From: Gemmatimonas sp. UBA7669
GTDB taxonomy: Bacteria > Gemmatimonadota > Gemmatimonadetes > Gemmatimonadales > Gemmatimonadaceae
Direction of reading: 5' to 3'
DNA length: 64,000 nt
Assembly (NCBI RefSeq): GCF_002483225.1
Contig: NZ_DLHL01000055.1
Location: 71,796 to 135,795, forward strand
Positions 46,028 to 55,185 of the stretch are shown here, piece by piece. The translations under genes and the position numbers were made by a program. How positions within the stretch are numbered: position 1 is the first letter of the stretch; every line of letters begins with the position of its first letter. The notes below the pieces were generated by a model. It saw nothing but the letters and a program-made list of their open reading frames with translations. It was not told the DNA's origin and did no database searches.

Positions 46028-46474
46028 ATGACCGAACTGGACCGACTGTTCCTAACCCTGCGGCTGGCCCTCGCGATACTCGGGCTCAGCCTGGTCTCGC
46101 CGGTGGCGGCACACGCCATGGGTGAGGTCGCGGCGTTGGATACGATGGTCCAGCTCTCTGCGAATGACACGCAGCCCAACGGAACGTGGAGCGAGACGGC
46201 GGGTGCCATGTCGTGGCTGCTTGATGTGTCGCTGCACGAGGTACCGGACGAACCCTCAGGCCGCCGGCGAGCGTGGTATCGAGCCTGCCAGCGACGGGGA
46301 GGTCGTGACTCCCTGCCCTTCGCGGCCATTGTCCCTGAGCCGGGAAGCATTCCGACGCTCGCGCCGTTGTACCGGACGGAACAGCTTCAGGTGGACGCCG
46401 CGTGGCGCCATCCGGAGAGCCGGGTTGGGCGGGTCGGCGGAAGCCGCGCTCCGCCCACACAGCACCTGCACTGA
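46028..46474 (+). CDS. Possible small exported protein (weak)
   Basis: 148 residues. The first 30 look like a signal peptide (LTLRLALAILGLSLVSPVAA, then HAMG), but the remainder has no conserved pattern and the C-terminal third is Arg/Pro-rich (GRVGGSRAPP). It could be a real lineage-specific gene or a chance frame; the reverse strand also reads openly over part of it. The gap 46475-46654 after it holds nothing recognisable. Confidence 0.35.
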   Translation: MTELDRLFLTLRLALAILGLSLVSPVAAHAMGEVAALDTMVQLSANDTQPNGTWSETAGAMSWLLDVSLHEVPDEPSGRRRAWYRACQRRGGRDSLPFAAIVPEPGSIPTLAPLYRTEQLQVDAAWRHPESRVGRVGGSRAPPTQHLH

Positions 46475-46654
46475 CCTGAACCTCGGCGGTACGTGTGGTC
46501 GCGCCGGCGATTGCACAGGCCACCCGCCGACGTGTATCCGAACCAACGCGCGCAGCGACGCAGCGGCGGTTCGAGACAGGAGCGGTGCGTGGGCTCCCGT
46601 TGTTGCTTCCCCGGAATTTTCGCGCGACCACCGTCTGCATCATACACTGCCAGC

Positions 46655-48901
46655 ATGTCTGCACAGGCTACGCGTATCAATCAACTCGTCGCGGCCGCAC
46701 TCGGTCTCGACGTCGAACAGGCGCGATGGCGCGCCCTGACCCGTCAGGTGGTCGTTCAGGACCCGCTGCCCGATCGCGTCCGCTCCATTGGCGGCGCAGT
46801 CGATGTGGGCTATCTCGACCGCGACCTGACCGCGGACCAGATACGAGAAGCCATCGATGAAGCCCAGGTTCCGGTCGTGCTGCTCTGTGCCAACGGCAAC
46901 GATGGCATCGTGCTGCAACGCGGCCCTGACGACAGCATCGAGTACACGCGCGTGCTGCGCGATGGCACCGAGGAACGCGTGGTCGATGCGCCCGAGGGCC
47001 TCGCGGCGCGCCTGCTGCGCGACACGGGCCACAGCGGCACGTATCCGGCGCTCGCCCCCATGGCGCTCCGGCCGGCAACGTCGGTGCGGGGCCTCGGTGC
47101 GCCACACAGTCCAATTGGCAACGAGAAGGACGACGACCCCATCGAGCCCCTCTCACCGCTTGATCGCACCCTGGCCATGCTGGGGCGCGAACGCCGTGAG
47201 ATTCTCACCATCTTCTTCTACGCCACGCTGTCCGGCGGCCTGAGTCTCATTCTGCCGCTGGCCGTCGGTGGCATTGTGCAGCTCGTGCAGGGGCGACTCT
47301 TCCTGCAGCCGGTGGTCGTGCTCATTTCGTTTGTCATTCTCGGCACCATCGTGGCCGGCGTGCTGCAGATCGGCATTCTGCGGGTGGTGGAGCGCATCCA
47401 GCAGCGCGTGTTTGCCCGCATGGCCCTCGAGTTCGCGTTCCGTGTGCCGCGCATGAAGTACGGCGCCTGGGTGGAGTCCAATCTGCCCGAGAAGATGAAC
47501 CGTCTCTTCGAAGCGGCGGCCATCCAGAAGGGCATCTACAAGCTGCTCATCGACGTGCCCACGGCGCTGCTCACCGTGCTGTTCGGGCTCATCCTGCTCA
47601 CGCTGTACAGCCCGTGGTTCTCGGTGTTTGCGGTGGTCGTCGTGGCCATCCTGTATCTCATTCTGCGCTGGACGGGTCCTGAGGGACTCGAGACGTCCAT
47701 CGTGGAATCCAAGTACAAGTACAAGGCCGTGCACTGGCTGGAGGAAATGGCCCGCGCCTTCCACGCGTTCAAGTACGCCGGCGACTCCACGCTGCCCGTT
47801 GAACGCATGGACGACGTGGTGACCGGCTACCTCAAGTATCGCAAGAAGCACTTCGCGGTGCTCGTCAAGCAGACCATCGCGCTCATCGGATTCAAGACGT
47901 TCATTACGGCGGCCGTGCTCATTCTCGGCGCCGCACTCGTGCAGTCCAATCAGCTGCTGCTCGGACAGTTCGTGGCGGCGGAGGTGGTGATCGTCACGGT
48001 GCTGGTGGGCGTGGAGAAGCTCATCGCCAGTCTCGCCACCGTGTACGACGTGCTCACCTCGGTGGACAAGGCCGGCCTCGTGAGTGACCTGCCGCTCGAA
48101 CGCCGCGGCGGCCTCGCGCCGGCGGCGGCGCCACAGCATGCGCCCAATCGCGGCATTGCCATTGAGGCCCGTGACCTGCGGTACCGGTATCCCGGCGCGT
48201 CCAACCCCACGGTCGAGGGCATCACGCTGCGCATTCAGCCCGGCGAGCGCGTGGCCATCATGGGTGTCGACGGCTCGGGACGCAGCACACTGCTCAAGTT
48301 GCTCGGCGGCCTCATCGAAGACTACGACGGCACCATCCGCTTCGACGGCATCACGCTGCGGGATCTCGACCGACCGGCGCTGCGCGCGCGCATCGGGCAG
48401 ATGCTCTCCTGGAGCGACCTGTTCGACGGCAGCATCGAGGAGAACATCACGGTGGGGCGCGCCCACGTGACGCCGCTCGATGTGCAGCACACGCTCGACG
48501 AGCTCGATCTCACCGACGAAGTGCAGCGTCTGCCACAGGGCGTGCGATCGGAGATCACCAACAGCGGACGCAACCTGCCGGCACATCTCGCCAACAAGCT
48601 GCTCATCGCGCAGGGCATCGTGGGGAATCCGCGTCTTGTGGTGCTCGACGATTTCTTCCAGAACCTCGATGGTGCATCCCGTGCGCACATCATCCGACTG
48701 CTTACCGATCGGGCCCGTCCGTGGACGGTACTCGCCGTCTCGCACGACCCGCAGCTGCTGGGCGCATTCGACCGCGTGGTGGTGATGGAACAGGGCACGG
48801 TGATTGCCGAAGGCCGCTTCGATGCCCTGCGAGCCAACCCGGTCTGTGCGGCGCTGCTGCACGAGATCGTCAGCGAAACGCCCTATACCCCCGGAGCGTG
48901 A
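46655..48901 (+). CDS. Type I secretion ABC exporter with degenerate ATPase motifs
   Basis: 748 residues from ATG 46655. About 1-135 is a C39-like peptidase fold without catalytic Cys/His, as in RTX exporters. About 180-470 is the membrane domain with five or six helices (LSGGLSLILPLAVGGIVQLV). The nucleotide-binding domain (about 500-735) is unusual. Walker A reads GVDGSGRST (Arg for the catalytic Lys, near residue 541); the LSGGQ signature is replaced by NSGRNLPAHLANK; Walker B is RLVVLDDFFQNLD with Asp in place of the catalytic Glu. The H-loop His (AVSHDP) remains. It heads the HlyD-TolC operon. The protein may bind ATP but probably hydrolyses it poorly, or depends on a partner. Confidence 0.82.
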   Translation: MSAQATRINQLVAAALGLDVEQARWRALTRQVVVQDPLPDRVRSIGGAVDVGYLDRDLTADQIREAIDEAQVPVVLLCANGNDGIVLQRGPDDSIEYTRVLRDGTEERVVDAPEGLAARLLRDTGHSGTYPALAPMALRPATSVRGLGAPHSPIGNEKDDDPIEPLSPLDRTLAMLGRERREILTIFFYATLSGGLSLILPLAVGGIVQLVQGRLFLQPVVVLISFVILGTIVAGVLQIGILRVVERIQQRVFARMALEFAFRVPRMKYGAWVESNLPEKMNRLFEAAAIQKGIYKLLIDVPTALLTVLFGLILLTLYSPWFSVFAVVVVAILYLILRWTGPEGLETSIVESKYKYKAVHWLEEMARAFHAFKYAGDSTLPVERMDDVVTGYLKYRKKHFAVLVKQTIALIGFKTFITAAVLILGAALVQSNQLLLGQFVAAEVVIVTVLVGVEKLIASLATVYDVLTSVDKAGLVSDLPLERRGGLAPAAAPQHAPNRGIAIEARDLRYRYPGASNPTVEGITLRIQPGERVAIMGVDGSGRSTLLKLLGGLIEDYDGTIRFDGITLRDLDRPALRARIGQMLSWSDLFDGSIEENITVGRAHVTPLDVQHTLDELDLTDEVQRLPQGVRSEITNSGRNLPAHLANKLLIAQGIVGNPRLVVLDDFFQNLDGASRAHIIRLLTDRARPWTVLAVSHDPQLLGAFDRVVVMEQGTVIAEGRFDALRANPVCAALLHEIVSETPYTPGA

Positions 48902-48904
48902 CCC

Positions 48905-50254
48905 ATGGGCATCTCCGATATCGATATTGAACGCGAACTCAAGCACCTGCCCCTCGAGACCACCACGCTGCTGGGCAAGGCCAACACCAGCCGCATCGTG
49001 TCACGGTGGTTGATCGGCATTCTCGTGGCGCTGGTGGCCATTCTGTTCCTGCCCTGGCAGCAGAGTGTGCAGGGCAACGGCGTGGTCACGGCGCTCAGCC
49101 CGTCGGATCGTCCGCAGCAACTGCAGTCCCGTATCGACGGTCGCATCGAGGCCTGGTACGTGGGCGAAGGCCAGTTCGTGAAGAAGGGCGATTCGATCGT
49201 TCGCATCTCCGAGATCAAGGAGGAGTACCTCAATCCGCAGGTCCTGCCGCTCACGGAAACGCAGCTGAATGCCAAGGAACGCGCCATCGCCGACAAGGGC
49301 GACAAGGCCGAGGCGCTCGCCGCGCAGATCGTGCAGCTCGAGCAGCAGCGCGACTTCAAGCTGCAGCAAACGCAGAACAAGCTGGCGCAGTACCGCGCCG
49401 AGGTGCGTCAGGCTGAGCTGGAAGACAGCGTGGCACGCGATCAGTTGCGGCGTCGCGAGCGACTCTTTCGCGACACCCTGGGCCTGATCTCGGTCAACGA
49501 TCTGCAGTCCTTCCAGGTGAAGGCGCAGCAGACAACGGCCAAACTCGTGGAGAAGCAGCAGATGCTGGCCATCACCGAGACGGACCTGGCCAGCATTCCC
49601 GCCGAATACGGCGAGAAGATTGCCAAGGCCCGCTCGGATCGCGCGGCGACGCTGGCGGAAGTCAGCGAAGGGCGCGCCGACGCGGCCAAACTGCGGGACA
49701 AGGTTGGTGCTCTGACGCTGCGCCGCGAGTTCTACATGATCGAAGCGCCGCAGGACGGCTATGTGGTGCGCGCCACGCGCGCCGGTCAGGGTGAAATCGT
49801 GAAGGCCGGCGAGCCCATCGTGTCCGTACAGCCCGCGCGTCCGCAGAAGGCCGTGGAACTCTATGTGAAGCCCATGGACGTGGCGCTGCTCAAGCCCGGT
49901 CGCCATGTGCGTGTGTTCTTCGATGGATGGCCCGCCCTGCAGGTCTCGGGTTGGCCGCAGGTGGCGGTCGGCACCTTTGGCGCCACGGTGGCGGTCATCG
50001 ATCAGTTCCCGAGTGCCGACGGACGTTTTCGTGTGCTGCTGGTGCAGGATACCTCGCACGACGAGCCATGGCCCGCGCAGCTGCGCCTCGGCACCGGTGC
50101 CGAGGGTTGGGCCATGCTCGACAACGTGACCGTCGGGTGGGAGCTCTGGCGTCAGCTCAACGGCTTCCCGCTGTCCATCAAGCCGGGCGACGCACCCTCG
50201 CCAAACCTTGTCGCCGGTGACGAACAGGCGCCGGCCAAGGGCAGCGGCAAGTGA
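48905..50254 (+). CDS. HlyD-family membrane fusion protein
   Basis: 449 residues. One N-terminal membrane helix (about 32-52, LIGILVALVAILFLPWQ), a lipoyl-like half (LQSRIDGRIEAWYVGEGQFV), a long alpha-helical hairpin (about 115-265) that spans the periplasm, the second lipoyl half (FYMIEAPQDGYVVRATRAGQ, then GEIVKAGEPI), and a beta-barrel region. It joins the ABC exporter to TolC. It starts 3 bp after the ABC gene. Confidence 0.88.
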   Translation: MGISDIDIERELKHLPLETTTLLGKANTSRIVSRWLIGILVALVAILFLPWQQSVQGNGVVTALSPSDRPQQLQSRIDGRIEAWYVGEGQFVKKGDSIVRISEIKEEYLNPQVLPLTETQLNAKERAIADKGDKAEALAAQIVQLEQQRDFKLQQTQNKLAQYRAEVRQAELEDSVARDQLRRRERLFRDTLGLISVNDLQSFQVKAQQTTAKLVEKQQMLAITETDLASIPAEYGEKIAKARSDRAATLAEVSEGRADAAKLRDKVGALTLRREFYMIEAPQDGYVVRATRAGQGEIVKAGEPIVSVQPARPQKAVELYVKPMDVALLKPGRHVRVFFDGWPALQVSGWPQVAVGTFGATVAVIDQFPSADGRFRVLLVQDTSHDEPWPAQLRLGTGAEGWAMLDNVTVGWELWRQLNGFPLSIKPGDAPSPNLVAGDEQAPAKGSGK

Positions 50255-50259
50255 GTCGC

Positions 50260-51765
50260 ATGTCAGCGCGTACGCTCCTGTGCGGCCTGCTTGCGGTGTC
50301 TGCCACGTGGTTGCCTGCGCCCGCCGCGTTGCGCGCGCAGGCGGCGTCCGCATCCGACAGTGTGCGTCTTCGCACCAGTCAACTTGTGGGGCTGCGTGTA
50401 GACACCACCGGCGTGCCCTACGCCTTCCCGCAGTTCATGGACGAGGTGCTCGCCAACCACCCCGTGTCGCAGCAGGCGCGTCTGGTCGCCGAACAGGCGC
50501 GCGCCGAGCTGCGCATGGCGTGGGGTGCCTTTGACCCCAAGCTCTCCGCCTCCTGGGATCAGAAGCGTTCCTCGGGTACCGAGTACTACAACTATCTCAG
50601 CTCGGAGCTCAAGATTCCGCTTCCCGTCGGCGCCGACATCACGGTGGCCTACGATCGCACGATGGGGCGCTACTTCAATCCCGATCGTCGCACCGACGGC
50701 AACGGTACCATCAGCGCCGGTGTGTCCATTCCGCTCGGCCAGCGCATCATCACCGATGAGCGGCGCACGGCCCTGGTGCAGGCACGCGCAGCCCGCGACG
50801 GCGGCGACGCGGAGCGCATCGCGCTGGTCAACAAGCTCTTGTTCACGGCCGCGAAGGACTACGGCAACTGGTACGAGAGCTGGCGCCGTCGTGCCATCGC
50901 GCAGGAAGGCGAGGCGCTGGCCGAGTTCCGCTTGCAGGCCGTGCGGGCGCGCGTGAACAATGGGGAAAGCGCGCCCATCGACACCATCGAGGCGCTGCTC
51001 GAATTCCAGCGCCGCCAGGTGACGCGCTTCGAAGCCGAGGCCGCGTTCTACGTGTCCACGCTGCAACTCACCGCGCACATCTGGAGTCCCGAGGGACGTC
51101 CGGCCGCGTTACCCGACCAGGCCAAACCGGTACTCGATGGCCTTGGGCGAGGCGGCATTGACTCCACGCAGGTGGCGAGCCTGGTGGACTTGGCCGTGCG
51201 TCGTCATCCGGAGTTGCTCAAGGTGCAGGCCAAGGTGCGGCAGGCCGAAGCCGAGCGCCTGCTGGCCACGCAGGGTTTGTTGCCGTTTGCCGAGGCCAAG
51301 TTGGCCGGCGTGGCCCCCCGCGGCGAAACCGATGGCTTCTTCAATCGCGGCCGTCTGGATGACAATTACAAGGCCGCGCTCAACCTGAGCACGCCGCTGC
51401 TCTACCTCAAGGAGACGGGCAAGTTCAGCGCCACCGGCGCCAAGCTGGCTTTCCAGGAGTTCGAGCGCGACTGGCTGCGCCGTGGGCTCGAGGTGGACGT
51501 GCGCGCGTCCATCTTTGACCTGGCCAATCTCGAACGTCTTTTGGAGGCGCAGGAGGCCAACGTGCGCAATGCACGACTGCTGCGTGACGCCGAGCAGGTG
51601 CGGTTCGAGAATGGCGAAAGCACATTGCTCATCCTCAACCTGCGTGAACGCCTCGTGCTGGATGAGGCGGGCAAGCTGGCGGCGCTCGAGGGCAAGGTGG
51701 CCTCGGCCCGTGGCGCGCTGGCGGTGGCCACTGGCGACCGGACATTGCTGACGATCGGGCGCTAG
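50260..51765 (+). CDS. TolC-family outer-membrane efflux protein
   Basis: 501 residues. Signal peptide to about residue 28 (LLAVSATWLPAPAALRAQ), then the two coiled-coil repeats typical of the family (DEVLANHPVSQQARLVAEQA ... WGAFDPKLSASWDQKRSSG, and VDLAVRRHPELLKVQAKVRQ ... ATQGLLPFAEAKLAGVAPRG). I use ATG 50260; a GTG at 50251 overlapping the hlyD stop is possible. Third member of a complete type I secretion trio. No obvious substrate gene (for example an RTX or C39-type leader) lies nearby. Confidence 0.88.
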   Translation: MSARTLLCGLLAVSATWLPAPAALRAQAASASDSVRLRTSQLVGLRVDTTGVPYAFPQFMDEVLANHPVSQQARLVAEQARAELRMAWGAFDPKLSASWDQKRSSGTEYYNYLSSELKIPLPVGADITVAYDRTMGRYFNPDRRTDGNGTISAGVSIPLGQRIITDERRTALVQARAARDGGDAERIALVNKLLFTAAKDYGNWYESWRRRAIAQEGEALAEFRLQAVRARVNNGESAPIDTIEALLEFQRRQVTRFEAEAAFYVSTLQLTAHIWSPEGRPAALPDQAKPVLDGLGRGGIDSTQVASLVDLAVRRHPELLKVQAKVRQAEAERLLATQGLLPFAEAKLAGVAPRGETDGFFNRGRLDDNYKAALNLSTPLLYLKETGKFSATGAKLAFQEFERDWLRRGLEVDVRASIFDLANLERLLEAQEANVRNARLLRDAEQVRFENGESTLLILNLRERLVLDEAGKLAALEGKVASARGALAVATGDRTLLTIGR

Positions 51766-51774
51766 TTTTGTCGT

Positions 51775-52086
51775 ATGGCTGAAGATCAGGAGTGGAACGG
51801 GTCGTTCGACGACCTGGGTGACGACGCGTTCGACGACGAGTCGCTGTTGGAGGACGAGTTTCCGATGGGTGACGGCGTGGCCGACCTGTCGGGTGAGGTG
51901 TCCTGCCCCTACTGCGGCGAGACGGTCGAAATCACGCTCGATCCGGGCTCGGGGTCCACGCAGCAGTACATCGAGGACTGCCAGGTGTGCTGCCGGCCGT
52001 GGGTGGTGTCGGTGGAGTATGACGAAGACGGCACGGCGCATGTGTACGTGGACGCCAGCGACGACCAGGACGGTCATGACGATTGA
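51775..52086 (+). CDS. CPXCG-motif small Cys-rich protein
   Basis: 103 residues. Acidic N-terminus (DDLGDDAFDDESLLEDEF), then CPYCGETVEITLDPGSGS and the second Cys pair in EDCQVCCRPWVVSVEYDED, a zinc-ribbon-like fold. It matches the CPXCG-motif family of unknown role. The stop overlaps the CHAD-CYTH start by 11 bp, and it begins 9 bp after tolC. Confidence 0.8.
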   Translation: MAEDQEWNGSFDDLGDDAFDDESLLEDEFPMGDGVADLSGEVSCPYCGETVEITLDPGSGSTQQYIEDCQVCCRPWVVSVEYDEDGTAHVYVDASDDQDGHDD

Positions 52087-53554
52087 GGTAGACCCGCTGC
52101 CGCCCAGCGCACTGCAGACGTTGCTGGGCGACGCGCTGTCTCTCCCGGCGCCGGAGGGCGCGCGTGTCCTGGCGCTCTGGTGGTTGCACCAGCTTGAGAC
52201 GGCCCGCGATCAGTGGCGACGTGCGCTGGACCAGACGGCCAGTCCCACGTCGAATGACGCCGCGCCGGAAGACCACACGGGCGATCAGGCGGAGGTCCTG
52301 CACAAGGCCCGCGTGGCCCTGCGGCGCCTGCGTGCCACACTGCGCGAGAACGCGCGTGTGCTCGACGGTGTGGCGAGCAAGCGGATGCTGCGGGACCTGC
52401 GCCGCCTTGGGCGCGCCACCAATGCGGCGCGCGACGCCGACGTGCAGCGCGAGTGGCTCGAAGCCAACAGCGAGTTGCTCGATGCAGCGGCCCGCGAACA
52501 GGCCCGGCAACTCATCGTCTGGCTGCGTAATGCGCCGCGGCCATCGGCGCGCAAGGTGGACAAGGCCTTCTCCCGTCTGCTTGACGCGCACGCAGACGAA
52601 CTGCGTCGGCGGCTCATGACCTACCGCTCGCAGCGCACGGTGGGACGCGATACCGCCGGGCTGCGCTTTGCTCGGCACATGGCCATGCGGCTGCAGCAGT
52701 CGGGGCACCGCCTGCGCCGCGAGCTGTCCGGCACCACCGACGTGGAATCGCAGGACGCGCTGCACGCCCTGCGCATTCGCCTCAAGCGACAGCGTGCCCT
52801 GCTGGCCCCGTTCGCCAAGTCGCGCCCCGCGCTGGGCGCGTGGTTCGATGTGGCCACACGGGCGCAGGATCAGTTGGGTGCCATGCGCGATGCCGTGGTG
52901 CTGGCCGAGCTGGCGCAGTCACAGGGCCATGCGGCACTCGCCTCCGCCCTGCGCAATCAGGCGCTGGCGCATCACGCCGCCTTCTCGTCTGCATGGCATG
53001 CACGAGGTGAGGACACGCTGACCGTGCTCGAACGTGCCGCCCAGGCCTTGCAAGCCGAGGGCAGTCCCGTGTCCGATCAGGGTCTGCCGCAGGAAATCGA
53101 ACGCAAGTATCTGCTGCGCGCCCTGCCGCCCGAGGCGCGCCAGGTGCCGCCCACACGCATCGATCAGGGATGGATTCCCGGCACCGTACTGCGCGAACGC
53201 CTGCGGCGCAGTACGCGGCCCGATGGCAGTGTGCGCTGTACGCGCACCATCAAGTTCGGTCCCACGCGCGCGCGCGTGGAAATCGAAGAATCCACCAGCG
53301 ACGCCTTGTTCGAGGCCATGTGGCCGCTCACACGCGACGCCCGCATTCGCAAACTGCGCCACTCGGTCCCGCACGGCGATCATGTCTGGGAAATCGACGT
53401 CTTCCTCGACCGCGACCTTGTTCTGGCCGAGGTGGAGCTGCGGAGCAGCGACGATGAGGCCGTCGTGCCGGCCTGGCTGGCACCGTTCGTGGAGCGCGAG
53501 GTGACGGACGATCCGGCCTACCTCAATGCCGTGATGGCTCGGCCCGACGCGTGA
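52076..53554 (+). CDS. CHAD domain followed by a CYTH-type triphosphate-binding domain
   Basis: 492 residues from ATG 52076. CHAD helical region about 25-325 with the conserved His/Arg motifs (LHKARVALRRLRATLRENAR, LHALRIRLKRQRALLAPFAK) that bind polyphosphate. CYTH domain about 340-485 begins EIERKYLL, the signature of triphosphate tunnel enzymes, followed by FGPTRARVEIEE and HVWEIDVFLDRDLVLAEVEL. The usual order in other proteins is CYTH then CHAD; here it is reversed. Probable substrate: inorganic polyphosphate or tripolyphosphate. Confidence 0.85.
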   Translation: MTIEVDPLPPSALQTLLGDALSLPAPEGARVLALWWLHQLETARDQWRRALDQTASPTSNDAAPEDHTGDQAEVLHKARVALRRLRATLRENARVLDGVASKRMLRDLRRLGRATNAARDADVQREWLEANSELLDAAAREQARQLIVWLRNAPRPSARKVDKAFSRLLDAHADELRRRLMTYRSQRTVGRDTAGLRFARHMAMRLQQSGHRLRRELSGTTDVESQDALHALRIRLKRQRALLAPFAKSRPALGAWFDVATRAQDQLGAMRDAVVLAELAQSQGHAALASALRNQALAHHAAFSSAWHARGEDTLTVLERAAQALQAEGSPVSDQGLPQEIERKYLLRALPPEARQVPPTRIDQGWIPGTVLRERLRRSTRPDGSVRCTRTIKFGPTRARVEIEESTSDALFEAMWPLTRDARIRKLRHSVPHGDHVWEIDVFLDRDLVLAEVELRSSDDEAVVPAWLAPFVEREVTDDPAYLNAVMARPDA

Positions 53555-54771
53555 ACGTCGATCTGCTCATTTCGCTCGCGCCGCTGCGCGATCGCCGCGA
53601 ACGTGTGGTGGGCTATGCCGTCAGCGGCTTTCCCGATGACATGCGCCGTCAGCCGGTGGGGCCCGACGACGAAGCGCGCGCCATTCTCGAACAACTCCCG
53701 CAGCTCTCGCGTCTTGCGGCGCGCAGTCTCATCGTGCCGGTCACCCCGCAGGTGGTCCGCGACGGCGCCATCACTCGCTTCGCCTCGCTCGATGCGGTGT
53801 GGCTCATTGCCACCGACGCGCTGGAGGACGTGGCCACGCGCCGCGCCGTCGATCGCCTCATCGGCACCGGCTTCAACTTCGCCCTGCTCGGTTTTCCCGA
53901 AGGCGAACCCCTGCCGCCCTCGCTCACCGAAAGCACCATCGTGCTCGATGCCGCGCGCACGCCGCCGGCCTTGCTCGAAGCGCGCGTGCGGCTGCTTGCC
54001 GAAGGCGGACTGCGCCCCCTCGTGCGTGGTGTGGATGATCGGGTCACCCGGCAGCGCGTGTTGGCCGCCGGCGTACCACTCTATGCCGGGCGCCAACTCA
54101 CGCGTGGTGCGGGCGTAGCGCCCGACCGCACCACCGAAGACAGCATCATCCGCGCGATCACCATGCTGGCTGCCTTCTCCGACGGCCGGCCGCCTGATGC
54201 CACCTTCGACGCCTTCGTACGCGACGACCCGCACGTGGCGGGCTCACTGCTGCGTGCCATGGGATCTGCTGCGATGGGCGTGCGTGGCCCGCGCTCGGTG
54301 ACGCATGCACTCACCATGCTGGGCCGCGATGCCATCATCGAGCGACTCGTGGCCGTCACCGCGCGACTCATTGGCGAAGCGGCCAACGATCCCGAACTCG
54401 CGTTTCTGGCGCTGCGCCGCGCGCGACTCTGCGAACGCGTCGGCGCCGCCCTCGACACCGCGCCGCATCCACGCGCCCGCGTATTGGCCGGTCTGCTGTC
54501 CACGCTCGAGTTTGCGTTGGGTGCGCCGTCGCCGGTCATTGCGCAACGCTTGGCCCTGCCCCCGGTGCTGAAGGACGTGCTGGTGGACCGTGCGCAGCCG
54601 CTCGGTCAGTTGCTCGATGTCGTCGACGCCATCGATTTTGGGTGGTGGGACGATATGGCGGCGCGCTCGCGCCGACTTGGATTTCGTCCACGCGTGGTGG
54701 CCGATGCCTGGCTCGAGGCCTGGCGCCTCGCACGCGAGGAGCTGGGACTCGGCCGCGCCGACTTCTCCTGA
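53551..54771 (+). CDS. Degenerate EAL plus HDOD signalling protein (YuxH-like)
   Basis: 406 residues from GTG 53551, overlapping the CHAD-CYTH stop. The N-terminal half has the layout of an EAL domain, but I find no EAL motif or metal ligands (VVGYAVSGFPDD, SLDAVWLIATDALED). The C-terminal half (about 200-395) is HDOD-like (MLAAFSDGRPPDATFDAFVR, GSLLRAMGSAAMGVRGPRSV, ALTMLGRDAIIERLVAV). Such proteins are thought to be non-catalytic regulators in c-di-GMP networks or motility. Confidence 0.75.
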   Translation: MNVDLLISLAPLRDRRERVVGYAVSGFPDDMRRQPVGPDDEARAILEQLPQLSRLAARSLIVPVTPQVVRDGAITRFASLDAVWLIATDALEDVATRRAVDRLIGTGFNFALLGFPEGEPLPPSLTESTIVLDAARTPPALLEARVRLLAEGGLRPLVRGVDDRVTRQRVLAAGVPLYAGRQLTRGAGVAPDRTTEDSIIRAITMLAAFSDGRPPDATFDAFVRDDPHVAGSLLRAMGSAAMGVRGPRSVTHALTMLGRDAIIERLVAVTARLIGEAANDPELAFLALRRARLCERVGAALDTAPHPRARVLAGLLSTLEFALGAPSPVIAQRLALPPVLKDVLVDRAQPLGQLLDVVDAIDFGWWDDMAARSRRLGFRPRVVADAWLEAWRLAREELGLGRADFS

Positions 54772-54813
54772 CGTTTCGCCAGTCCCACGCCCTTCACTCT
54801 GCTTCACAAACTC

Positions 54814-55185
54814 ATGGCCGACGACGCCCGAACGTACCTGCAGCAGCGGTTCACCCAGGACGCGCAGCAACTGCGCGAGCGTGTTGCGCAGCTGCGTGCC
54901 GGCAGCTCCATGCCCGGCCCTGATGCCGCCACCAGTGACGCCATGGCCAATGCCTGCGACACCGTGGTCGCCATGCTGGACGCGCTGCCGACGCACGACG
55001 ATGTGGAACTGCTGATCCGCGACTTGCTGGCTCTGGTGCCGGTGTTGGAGCGACACGCACAGAACGCCAAGCAACCTCCTGTGCGCGCCGTGTTCATTGG
55101 CGCGGCCACCCGCGTGCGCGAAGTGACGAGTGCGGAGCAGAAGGCATTGCAGGCCGAGGATTCCGCGGAGAGCGACACGCCATGA
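54814..55185 (+). CDS. Small helical protein of unknown function
   Basis: 123 residues, helical, Ala-rich, with no signal peptide (YLQQRFTQDAQQLRERVAQL, DDVELLIRDLLALVPVLERH). It begins 42 bp after the EAL-HDOD gene and its stop overlaps the start of the S4-domain gene by 4 bp. Not recognised. Confidence 0.6.
   Translation: MADDARTYLQQRFTQDAQQLRERVAQLRAGSSMPGPDAATSDAMANACDTVVAMLDALPTHDDVELLIRDLLALVPVLERHAQNAKQPPVRAVFIGAATRVREVTSAEQKALQAEDSAESDTP

Noticed and set aside
47153..48946. 597-residue open frame on the minus strand
   Set aside because: Antisense to the ABC exporter gene, whose domains are recognisable; this frame is His/Glu-rich noise.
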